64,000 nt of DNA from Desulfonatronum thioautotrophicum (GTDB lineage Bacteria; Desulfobacterota; Desulfovibrionia; Desulfovibrionales; Desulfonatronaceae), in the NCBI RefSeq assembly GCF_000934745.1, contig NZ_KN882169.1, positions 341,110 through 405,109 on the forward strand, written 5' to 3'. A model generated the notes under the pieces. The model ran no database searches, was not told the DNA's origin, and saw only the letters and a list, made by a program, of their open reading frames with translations. Within the stretch, counting starts at the first letter, position 1; each line of letters begins with the position of its first letter. The position numbers and the translations under genes were made by a program. Of this stretch, positions 56,531-64,000 are shown one piece after another.

Positions 56531-59212
56531 ATGCCCCAATCCCCCAAAACCCTGATCACCGCCCACAACAACGCAGACTTTGACGCCCTGGCGGCCATGG
56601 TGGCCGCCGGCAAGCTGTATCCGGAAGCGGCGCTGATTTTTCCCGGCAGCCAGGAAAAGAATCTGCGAAATTTCTTTATTCAGAGCGCGACATATCTTTT
56701 TAATTTTCAAGCCATGAAGGAGATCGACACCTCGGCCGTAAAGCAGCTTGTTGTGGTGGATACCCGGCAGCGTTCCCGGGTGGAGCATGTTCGCGGTGTG
56801 CTGGACCTGCCTGGCCTGATCATCCACGCCTATGACCATCATCCGGACTCGGATGACGACCTGCCGGCCCAGAAAAGCATTGTTCAGCCCTGGGGATCGA
56901 CCACGGCCATTCTGATTCAGGAAATCCGCAAGCGAAAAATCGCCATCACCCCGGACGAGGCGACCATCATGGGACTCGGCATCTACGAGGATACCGGGGC
57001 ATTTACGTTTTCCTCCACCACGACCCATGATTTCGACGCAGCTTCCTGGCTGCTGGCCCAGGGCATGGACCTGGACACCATCTCGGATCTGATCACCCGT
57101 GACTTAAGTGCGCAACAGATCCATCTGCTCCACGCCATGCTCGGTTCGGCCACGGTGCATGATATCAACGGCATTGAAGTGGTGATCACCGAGGTCAGCG
57201 TGGACGAGTACGTGGGGGATTTTGCCGTGCTGGTGCACAAACTTGTGGACATGGAAAACATCAGGGTGCTCTTCGCTCTGGCCCGGATGAACGACCGCGT
57301 GCATCTCATCGCCCGCAGCCGAAGGCCGGAAGTTGACGCCGGGAGGCTCTGCGGTTTTTTCGGCGGCGGCGGCCATGTTTATGCCGCATCCGCGACCATC
57401 AAGGACCGAACGCTGTCTGAAATCAAGGAAGAGTTGTTCGCCCTGCTCTACTCGCACATCAACCCGCAAATTCTGGTTCGGGACTTCATGTCCAAACCCG
57501 CGGTTACCGTGGCGTCGGGAACGACGCTGATTCAGGCCACAGAGATCATGACCCGCTATGGCCTGAAAGCCATACCCGTGGTCCAAGAGGATGGCGGCTG
57601 CCTGGGAATCCTCGAACATCAGCTTTCGGACCGGGCCGTGGGTCATGGGTTGGGTGAACTGACCGTGGATGAGTACATGCAGCGGGACGTGGCCACGCTG
57701 ACACCACAGAACGACCTCTATGCGGTCATGGAAATCATCCTGGGCCAGAAGCAGCGACTTGTTCCCGTGATGGAAGAGGGACATGTAACCGCGGTGATCA
57801 CCCGGACAGACCTGATTACCATCTTTATTCAGGAATCGGCCCGCATTCCGGAATTTCTCCTTCCTGAACGCCGCAGTGAACGGAATATCAAAAACATGCT
57901 CCGGGCCCGGCTACCGGAGCATATTCTCAAGCTTCTGGAGCACGCCGGAACGTTGGGAAGGGATATGGGGGTGAACGTCTATGCCGTTGGGGGGTTTATC
58001 CGGGATATTTTGCTCAACCGCCCGAACCTGGACATCGACCTGGTCGTGGAGGGCGATGGCATAGGGTTCGCCCAACTCTTCAGCCGGGAACTGGGGGGAC
58101 GGCTCCGGATGCATAAAAAATTCCAGACCGCGGTGGTCATTCTTTCGGACGGCCAGAAGGTGGATGTGGCCACGGCCCGCCTGGAGTATTATCAATACCC
58201 CACCGCCCTGCCCACAGTGGAACTTTCTTCCATCAAGATGGACCTCTACCGCCGGGACTTTAGCATCAATGCCCTGGCGGTGCGCCTCATGCCGGACCAT
58301 TTCGGCAATCTGGTGGACTTCTTCTCGGCTCAGAAGGACATCAAGGAGCGGACCATCCGGGTTTTGCACTCCCTGAGCTTTGTGGAAGACCCAACCCGCA
58401 TTTTGCGGGCCATCCGCTTTGAGCAACGTTTCCATTTTCGGATGGATCGCCAAACCGAACGGCTGATCAAGAACGCCATGAACCTGAACCTGTTCCAAAA
58501 GCTCTCCGGCCGGCGGCTGTTTCAGGAGTTGCGGTTGATCATGGAAGAGCTGGAGGTCCTGGCCTGTTTCCGGCGCATGGACGGTTTTCATCTGCTCCAG
58601 GTGCTCCACCCTTTGCTTAAGCTCACTGACCAGCTGGAAACCACCTTGGGAGAGGTGGAGAGGGTGCTGAACTGGTATCGCCTGCTTTACCTGGAACCCA
58701 AGGCTCAATCCTGGAAACTCTATTTCCTGGGACTGGGTTCTGCCCTGGATGACGCCCAGTTCAAAATCTTCATGCGACGCTTGAACTTTTCGGATAAAGA
58801 CGAGTATTCACTGCAGAGTATGCGCAAAAATCTGGATGAAACCGTACAACTTCTGAACCATTGGCAAGGTCGCGATGGAGCCATGAGCGAACTCTACTTT
58901 GTCCTCGATCCGTTGCCATTGGAGTCCGTTCTGTACCTGATGGCTCGCAGCCAAAAGGAAGCCATGCGCCGCAATATTTCCCTCTATCTGACCCAACTGC
59001 GGACCCAAAAAATCGCGGTGACCGGCAAGGACCTGAAAGCCATGGGGTTGATCCCAGGCCCCCATTATTCCAAGATCCTGCGAACCCTCCAGGCAGCCAT
59101 GATCGACGGCAAGACCCCGGACCGGGGTAGCCAGTTGGTCCTGGCCGGGAAACTGGTGGACAAGCTGAAAATATCCGAGACTTCAAGAAGGACCGGCGGC
59201 AAGGCTGATTGA
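56531..59212 (+). CDS. cca: CCA/poly(A) tRNA nucleotidyltransferase fused to DHH-phosphoesterase and CBS domains
   Basis: An 893-residue fusion. N-terminal DHH phosphoesterase: LITAHNNADFDALAAMVAA, VVVDTRQRSRVEHV, YDHHPDSDDDLP and FGGGGHVYAASAT. Then a CBS pair (VRDFMSKPAVTVASGTTLIQ; VDEYMQRDVATLTPQNDLYA). Then the class II nucleotidyltransferase: YAVGGFIRDILLNRPNLDID with the D-x-D metal pair, and RRDFSINALAVRL, followed by the RNA-binding helices (DPTRILRAIRFEQRF). This three-part architecture is known in deltaproteobacteria; the tRNA part adds A or CCA ends. The DHH substrate is unknown. ATG 56531 (MPQSPKTLITAH) has a weak site. Confidence 0.92.
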   Translation: MPQSPKTLITAHNNADFDALAAMVAAGKLYPEAALIFPGSQEKNLRNFFIQSATYLFNFQAMKEIDTSAVKQLVVVDTRQRSRVEHVRGVLDLPGLIIHAYDHHPDSDDDLPAQKSIVQPWGSTTAILIQEIRKRKIAITPDEATIMGLGIYEDTGAFTFSSTTTHDFDAASWLLAQGMDLDTISDLITRDLSAQQIHLLHAMLGSATVHDINGIEVVITEVSVDEYVGDFAVLVHKLVDMENIRVLFALARMNDRVHLIARSRRPEVDAGRLCGFFGGGGHVYAASATIKDRTLSEIKEELFALLYSHINPQILVRDFMSKPAVTVASGTTLIQATEIMTRYGLKAIPVVQEDGGCLGILEHQLSDRAVGHGLGELTVDEYMQRDVATLTPQNDLYAVMEIILGQKQRLVPVMEEGHVTAVITRTDLITIFIQESARIPEFLLPERRSERNIKNMLRARLPEHILKLLEHAGTLGRDMGVNVYAVGGFIRDILLNRPNLDIDLVVEGDGIGFAQLFSRELGGRLRMHKKFQTAVVILSDGQKVDVATARLEYYQYPTALPTVELSSIKMDLYRRDFSINALAVRLMPDHFGNLVDFFSAQKDIKERTIRVLHSLSFVEDPTRILRAIRFEQRFHFRMDRQTERLIKNAMNLNLFQKLSGRRLFQELRLIMEELEVLACFRRMDGFHLLQVLHPLLKLTDQLETTLGEVERVLNWYRLLYLEPKAQSWKLYFLGLGSALDDAQFKIFMRRLNFSDKDEYSLQSMRKNLDETVQLLNHWQGRDGAMSELYFVLDPLPLESVLYLMARSQKEAMRRNISLYLTQLRTQKIAVTGKDLKAMGLIPGPHYSKILRTLQAAMIDGKTPDRGSQLVLAGKLVDKLKISETSRRTGGKAD

Positions 59213-59694
59213 CCAGGAGCGTCTCCCAGCGTGTTTGCTTGATGCAATCTGCCGGTAAGCTCCAGGGCTTTTGTGCAATCTCGAGCGGTTCTACTTACAG
59301 ACGTCTTCTGTAATCCTCTCGGTTTTCCATACGTTTTTCCCCCTTCCTTCCACAAATTACAATACCGCGATAAAAAGGGGCTAATTCCGTGGAATGGCTT
59401 TCCAAAGCCAAGAAAATATTCTTCTGACACTATCCGCGGAGGCTCTTGCCCCATTTTTGGATTTGAGGCAAAAAGAATAGGTTTCGCAAATATTTTGGAA
59501 TCAGCAATCCACAACCGAAGTTTTCACCGAGAGTCCTTCATCTGCCTTCGCCGAGATTCATCAAATCGCTGGTTCCGGAAATATCGCCTCGAACATAATG
59601 AGCTCAACATAATGTTGGGCATTGACTCCGTTGCAACAAATACCACGTTTTGGTTTTGAAATAATGGGTCTGCCATAAAGACGAGGGAGATAAC
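59213..59694. other. Intergenic region upstream of the TonB receptor operon
   Basis: 482 bases. A perfect short palindrome, CAACAT-A-ATGTTG (59605-59617), follows a direct ACATAATG repeat, and TTGACT at 59622-59627 could be a -35, but no good -10 lies at the right distance. It must carry the promoter of the receptor-YfiR-kinase operon, and the palindrome is a candidate operator. No gene is seen. Confidence 0.4.
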
Positions 59695-61692
59695 ATGAAG
59701 AAGCGAATAGGCATCCGCGTTGTAACCATCAGTATGCTTTCATGCCTTTTTCTGTTGCCGGGATTTTCCGCTTGGGGCACACCACGGCAAGCTGAAATCG
59801 ACCCGCTTGAAATGAGCTTGGAAGAGCTGATGCAGGTTGTGGTGACCTCTGTCGCTAAAAAGGAACAGACCCTCTGGGATACTGCCGCCGCGGTCTACGT
59901 TATCTCCAATGAAGATATTCGCCGGAGTGGGGCCAAGAATATTCCGGAGGCCCTCCGCATGGCCCCTGGGGTCCAGGTCTCCGCCATCGCCAACAACAAA
60001 TGGGCGATATCCATCCGCGGCTTTGCGGAGCGTTTTTCCAACAAGCTTTTGGTATTAGTGGATGGTCGAAGCGTCTATAGTCCGCTTTTCTCCGGGGTAT
60101 TCTGGGAGGCACTGGATGTCCCTTTGGAACTGATCGAGCGGATTGAGGTCATCCGCGGGCCGGGATCAGCTATCTGGGGGGTCAATGCCGTTAATGGCGT
60201 CATCAACATTATCACCAAGTTAGCAGAACAGTCGGAGGGCGGCAGAATTTCCCTGGCAACAGGTTCCGAACTTCGCCATCGCGGTTTTGTCGGATATGGG
60301 AGCGAACTCTCCGAGCAAACGTATTTTCGTCTGCACGCCTTGACGAAGGACACGGCACCCTCCAGATTTGTCGGAGGAGGCAAGGCAGAGGACGACTGGC
60401 AGCTTCGAACCGTTGGTTTGCGCCTGGACCACGCTGGAGAATTTGGTTCCATGATGATCCAGAGCAGCTTGAACACCACCAACGCAGGTGACGAGTCCAA
60501 CCTCTCCTCCTCGCCCCCCCGACTTGAGCGCGTTGTCCAAACACAAGAAATCGATACGGGGTACCTCCTTGGGCGTTGGGAGCATGAGCGCTCCCAGCAA
60601 CACTCTCGAAGTTTTCAGTTCGCTTTTGAACATTTTCGATGGGATAATGCCGTACTGGCCGAAAAGCGTTCAACGGTGGACCTGGAATATCAAGAACGGT
60701 GGCGTGGATTGCCACGTCACGACGTTATTTGGGGGTTAGGCTATCGCATTAGTTGGGATGACATTTCCAATACGCCGACTGTAGTCCTTGAGGATGGATC
60801 GGCAACAACACACCTCTACAGTATTTTTGTCCAGGATGAGATATCCATCACCCCAGACAACTGGAAGCTTGTTCTCGGCGCTCGCCTGGATCATAACGAA
60901 TACACGGGGTTTGAGTTGCAACCAAACGCTCGTCTCCTCTGGACCCCGAACGAGTTCCATAGCCTGTGGATGGCCCTGTCCAGAGCCGTTCGCACACCGT
61001 CTCGAACGGAACGGGCAGCCATTGGCTATAATATGGCCCAGCCCGAGAGCCAACCTCCATCCGTTGTGACCTTTTTTCGCCACTTGGATCGTGCTGAACA
61101 AGTCCATGCTCTGGATGCCGGATGGCGTCATCAACTTCTGCCCAGCATGTCCATGGATATTGCCACATTTTATTATCGATATAACCAGTTGCGTGATCTG
61201 GCGATCGACACTCCCGAATTTCAGCCTCCAGGGTTTCTCAATGTACCCGTAATGTTCACAAACCAAGGCAGTGCAACAACCACCGGGTTGGAAGTTTCCC
61301 TCGACTGGCGACCTTTTGATATCTGGCGACTAGAGGCGTCCATGAGCCTGTTGCGTATCCAACGCGAAAGTACTCAGGATCGTATCAGCAATATTGATGA
61401 CGAGGTTTCTCCCACCCGCTCGTTTTCCTTACGATCCTCCTTGGACCTTTCTTCGGACTTGCAGTTGGACGCTTGGATTCGTTCCTTCAACGCCATCAAG
61501 CAACACGATATTTCTGGGTTTACGACGCTGGACCTTCGTTTAGGATGGCAGGCACGAGACAATCTGGAATTATTCATTGTAGGCCAGAACCTGCTCCGCC
61601 CATCCCACCCAGAGTTCGTCGAGATCCAGCTTGCATCGACCCCGACAGAAGTTCAACGCAGTTTCTACTTTGGGATTGACTGGCGTTTTTAA
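59695..61692 (+). CDS. TonB-dependent outer-membrane receptor
   Basis: A 665-residue beta-barrel receptor. It has a signal peptide (MKKRIGIRVV to about residue 27, cleavage after SAWG), a TonB-box-like start (PLEMSLEELMQVVVTSVAKK), a plug domain with YVISNEDIRRSGAKNIPEAL, RGFAERFSNKLLVLVDGRSV and VIRGPGSAIWGVNAVNGVIN, a 22-strand-type barrel, and the terminal aromatic F. GAGGGAGATAAC precedes the ATG. The stop codon overlaps the next start (TAATG). The transported or sensed ligand is unknown; the plug is of the FecA/BtuB kind. It may sense rather than transport, given the downstream signalling genes. Confidence 0.93.
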   Translation: MKKRIGIRVVTISMLSCLFLLPGFSAWGTPRQAEIDPLEMSLEELMQVVVTSVAKKEQTLWDTAAAVYVISNEDIRRSGAKNIPEALRMAPGVQVSAIANNKWAISIRGFAERFSNKLLVLVDGRSVYSPLFSGVFWEALDVPLELIERIEVIRGPGSAIWGVNAVNGVINIITKLAEQSEGGRISLATGSELRHRGFVGYGSELSEQTYFRLHALTKDTAPSRFVGGGKAEDDWQLRTVGLRLDHAGEFGSMMIQSSLNTTNAGDESNLSSSPPRLERVVQTQEIDTGYLLGRWEHERSQQHSRSFQFAFEHFRWDNAVLAEKRSTVDLEYQERWRGLPRHDVIWGLGYRISWDDISNTPTVVLEDGSATTHLYSIFVQDEISITPDNWKLVLGARLDHNEYTGFELQPNARLLWTPNEFHSLWMALSRAVRTPSRTERAAIGYNMAQPESQPPSVVTFFRHLDRAEQVHALDAGWRHQLLPSMSMDIATFYYRYNQLRDLAIDTPEFQPPGFLNVPVMFTNQGSATTTGLEVSLDWRPFDIWRLEASMSLLRIQRESTQDRISNIDDEVSPTRSFSLRSSLDLSSDLQLDAWIRSFNAIKQHDISGFTTLDLRLGWQARDNLELFIVGQNLLRPSHPEFVEIQLASTPTEVQRSFYFGIDWRF

Positions 61693-62225
61693 TGAAAAAT
61701 CTGAAGATTTTAAGGATTTTCCCCGCGACACTTGTTTGCCTGCTCATCCTCACGTCTTGGGCTCCGGCGAACAACATTTCCAAGGATGTTGTCAAGGTTG
61801 GCTTTATCTTCAACTTTCTCAAATTTGTGGAGTGGCCGAATGATGACACCAATGACGGGTCACTTCAGGTCTGTGCGCTGGGCAGGACACCACTTGGCGG
61901 CAATCTTGCCATGATGCAATCACGAACAGTCCAAGGAAGAGAAATCAGAGTCAGTCAAAGCTCTTTCCTGAACGAATTGTTTGGTTGTCACGTTTTATTT
62001 ATTGCTGACAGCGAAAAAAATCGTGTGAAGGAAATTCTCGCTTCCGTGAAGGAAAAAACTGTTCTGACTGTCAGCGACATACCAGATTTTATTATTGCGG
62101 GGGGGATGATCGGTCTCAATGTTGTGGAGGATCGAATTCGCTTTGAAATCAATAATGCAGCAGCCCAACATTCGAATTTGCACATCAGTAGCCAATTGCT
62201 CAATCTCGCGCTGAAAGTAATCTGA
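61692..62225 (+). CDS. YfiR-family (DUF4154) periplasmic signalling protein
   Basis: A 177-residue secreted protein with signal peptide (MKNLKILRIFPATLVCLLIL to about residue 26). The YfiR-family core is VVKVGFIFNFLKFVEWPNDD, LQVCALGRTPLGGNLAM, CHVLFIADSEKNRVKEIL, VLTVSDIPDFIIAGGMIGL and the C-terminal HISSQLLNLALKVI. In Pseudomonas, YfiR binds the periplasmic domain of YfiN and represses it. Here it overlaps both neighbours (TAATG and ATGA), so all three are made together. Confidence 0.9.
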   Translation: MKNLKILRIFPATLVCLLILTSWAPANNISKDVVKVGFIFNFLKFVEWPNDDTNDGSLQVCALGRTPLGGNLAMMQSRTVQGREIRVSQSSFLNELFGCHVLFIADSEKNRVKEILASVKEKTVLTVSDIPDFIIAGGMIGLNVVEDRIRFEINNAAAQHSNLHISSQLLNLALKVI

Positions 62226-64000
62226 TGAAGTTGTCCGAATTGAGCATTTCCAAAAAGCTGGCCTTGATCATTTTATTGGCCACCTCCCTATCGTTATTTT
62301 CCACTGCCTTGATTTTTTCCTTTTCCGCCATGCTCCGGGCATATCAGGACACAAAGGAGAACATGCAGACCTTGGCCCAGGTGATTGGCCACAACAGCCA
62401 AGCAGCCCTGGTTTTCGAGGACAGTCGCGCCGCTTCGACAACACTTTCCGCTCTGCAGGCAAAATCGGAAATTTCAGGCGCTTGGTTGATGGACGCTCAC
62501 GGCCACTCCCTCGCAAGCTATACGAGAAACAACCAAGATCGGAGGAATCCATCAGCCAATCTCTCGCAGAAAATTGTGGAAACTCTTTTACCCTCCACAA
62601 TCCTTCTCGATGAACCGGTGATGCTGGACAATGCCCTCATCGGGTCCGTAATCCTGGAGGTAACCATCACACCGGTTTGGATGCAGATCCTGAAGAACCT
62701 TGCAGCTTCCGGGCTTTTGGCGCTGGCGGGAATGAGCATGGCCGCCATTTTGGGTATGCGGTTGGGTGCATCCATTGTCCGCTCTATCATGGATCTCTTG
62801 CAGGTAACGGGACTCGTTACCCGAAAAAAGGATTATTCCGTTCGTGTTCCGCAGGCTGGTCAGGACGAAATTGGAGCCTTGGTCAATAATTTTAATATGA
62901 TGCTGTCTGAACTGTATTTCCGCGACGAACAGCTTCGACGACACCAAGAAGAGCTGGAAGAGCAGGTGCGCAATCGCACCGCGGAACTGCATCAGGCCAT
63001 GAGGGAGGCGGAAGCAGGGACCCAAGCAAAATCTCTTTTTCTGGCCAACATGAGTCATGAAATCCGTACCCCCCTCAATGCAATCATTGGAATGGCCGAA
63101 GTTTCTCTTGAGACACCAAAAGATGAACTTCGCAGAGATGCTCTGGAGACCATCCTGCACGAAACCCTCGCCTTGTTGGAAATCATCAACGAAATACTGG
63201 ATTTTTCCAAAATTGAGGCAGACCAAATTCAGCTTGAGCAAAGGGAATTTTCCATCCAAAATGTTCTTCGCCATATTGATACCAGCATTGCCATTCAGGC
63301 CAATAGAAAGGGTGTCGTTTACGCCTCAGAAATGGATCCTGACGTGCCGAATCGAATCTATGGAGATCCTTTGCGCTTACGGCAAATTCTTTTCAACCTG
63401 ATAGGCAATGCCTTGAAATTTACAAAAAAAGGGGAAATTCGCGTCCAGGTGGAACTAATTGGCAAAAACGACCAATTGGCGACCATCCGCTTTTCGGTCA
63501 CAGACACAGGAATCGGCATTGCGAATGATCGACTGGGCATCATTTTCGACAGTTTTTCTCAAGCTGACAGCTCCACAACGCGAAAGTACGGAGGCACTGG
63601 ATTGGGACTGTCTATCAGCAAACGGTTGGTGGAGCTGATGGGAGGTGAAATCGGCGTTACCAGTCATGTAGGGTCAGGCAGTACGTTTTGGTTTGTCGTG
63701 CCTTTTGCAACGGTCGCGGAAACGGCACCAAGCACAGTGGAAGAAATCACGGCCTTTCCTGACCTGCCGACTGGCCCTGCTCTCCTTACTCCACACAACA
63801 TCAAAATTCTTCTCGTCGAAGACTATCCCACCAACCAGCAGGTCGCATTGCGGCATCTACGTGGAGCGGGATTTTTTGTGGATGTGGCGGAAAACGGTCT
63901 TCAGGCCGTTGAAGCCGTTTCCCGTGAGGACTACAATCTGATCTTGATGGACATCCAAATGCCCGAGATGGACGGATACGCCGCCACACAGGAGATCAGA
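62225..64000 (+). CDS. CHASE8-type hybrid histidine kinase, cut by window edge
   Basis: 592 codons are visible. Order: membrane helix ([20 protein letters not shown]), periplasmic CHASE8-like domain (QNLAQ-free; [34 protein letters not shown]), second helix ([20 protein letters not shown]), HAMP (residues about 195-245), coiled coil, HisKA with His278 in [20 protein letters not shown], HATPase ([39 protein letters not shown]), and a receiver with [13 protein letters not shown] and Asp576 in [14 protein letters not shown]. The end is beyond the window, and further receiver or Hpt domains may follow. The same CHASE8 domain heads YfiN, so the YfiR product is the likely periplasmic regulator. Confidence 0.92.
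   Translation, partial: MKLSELSISKKLALIILLATSLSLFSTALIFSFSAMLRAYQDTKENMQTLAQVIGHNSQAALVFEDSRAASTTLSALQAKSEISGAWLMDAHGHSLASYTRNNQDRRNPSANLSQKIVETLLPSTILLDEPVMLDNALIGSVILEVTITPVWMQILKNLAASGLLALAGMSMAAILGMRLGASIVRSIMDLLQVTGLVTRKKDYSVRVPQAGQDEIGALVNNFNMMLSELYFRDEQLRRHQEELEEQVRNRTAELHQAMREAEAGTQAKSLFLANMSHEIRTPLNAIIGMAEVSLETPKDELRRDALETILHETLALLEIINEILDFSKIEADQIQLEQREFSIQNVLRHIDTSIAIQANRKGVVYASEMDPDVPNRIYGDPLRLRQILFNLIGNALKFTKKGEIRVQVELIGKNDQLATIRFSVTDTGIGIANDRLGIIFDSFSQADSSTTRKYGGTGLGLSISKRLVELMGGEIGVTSHVGSGSTFWFVVPFATVAETAPSTVEEITAFPDLPTGPALLTPHNIKILLVEDYPTNQQVALRHLRGAGFFVDVAENGLQAVEAVSREDYNLILMDIQMPEMDGYAATQEIR

Overview
The window reads as a chromosomal segment of a motile, Gram-negative, anaerobic deltaproteobacterium, most likely of the Desulfovibrionales (Desulfonatronum- or Desulfovibrio-like). 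This is inferred from gene content, not from an rRNA gene: dapL-type lysine synthesis, citramalate synthase, a DHH-CBS-CCA nucleotidyltransferase fusion, a small Sec-containing glutaredoxin-like protein, a molybdopterin/Fe-S oxidoreductase, and a lone flagellin next to fliD-fliS. Most genes are housekeeping and lie on the minus strand in long, tightly packed operons.

Layout. 1-1.3 kb: the start of a trehalose-6-phosphate synthase gene (runs off the left edge), divergent from a 66-residue selenoprotein with an in-frame UGA and a SECIS-like hairpin. 1.5-16 kb (minus): carB, a CopG/BrnA-like antitoxin gene, purF, kdsD, a YkgJ-family gene, mrcA (PBP1A), cheX-like, dacA, glnB, glnD, with two related short repeats around dacA-glnB-glnD. 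16.6-18.3 kb (plus): an acyl-CoA ligase. 18.4-23.8 kb (minus): nnrE/nnrD fusion, CBS protein, tsaE, lysC, cimA. 24.3-30.3 kb (plus): a four-gene redox cluster (Fe-S/FAD oxidoreductase, NAD-dependent reductase/epimerase, UbiE-like methyltransferase, molybdopterin oxidoreductase). 30.3-32.1 kb (minus): a GspE/PilB ATPase.

32.1-35.9 kb is an accessory island at the 3' end of a tRNA-Leu(GAG) gene. Two ~290-bp direct repeats, each ending in the tRNA 3' end, enclose a ParDE module, a PIN-toxin module, three fragments of one restriction-endonuclease 3' end and a frameshifted IS66 transposase remnant. No integrase is seen.

35.9-49.5 kb (minus): secG, tpiA, pgk, rimI, suhB, a lipoprotein, zinc-ribbon membrane protein, fliS, fliD, fliC (with a sigma-28-type promoter), rarA, a zinc-ribbon/acidic protein, rsmE, gcvT. 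49.6-51.5 kb: a 645-residue protein I do not recognise. 51.6-59.2 kb: an LpxL-like acyltransferase, a small membrane TRASH/YHS-like protein and a Mrr-like remnant, folK, dapL (with a terminator-like hairpin in its leader), xerD, and the CCA-adding fusion. 59.7 kb to the right edge (plus): an overlapping TonB-dependent receptor, a YfiR-family protein and a CHASE8-type hybrid histidine kinase (truncated by the window), which looks like a variant of the YfiBNR signalling system.

I see no rRNA genes and no CRISPR array.
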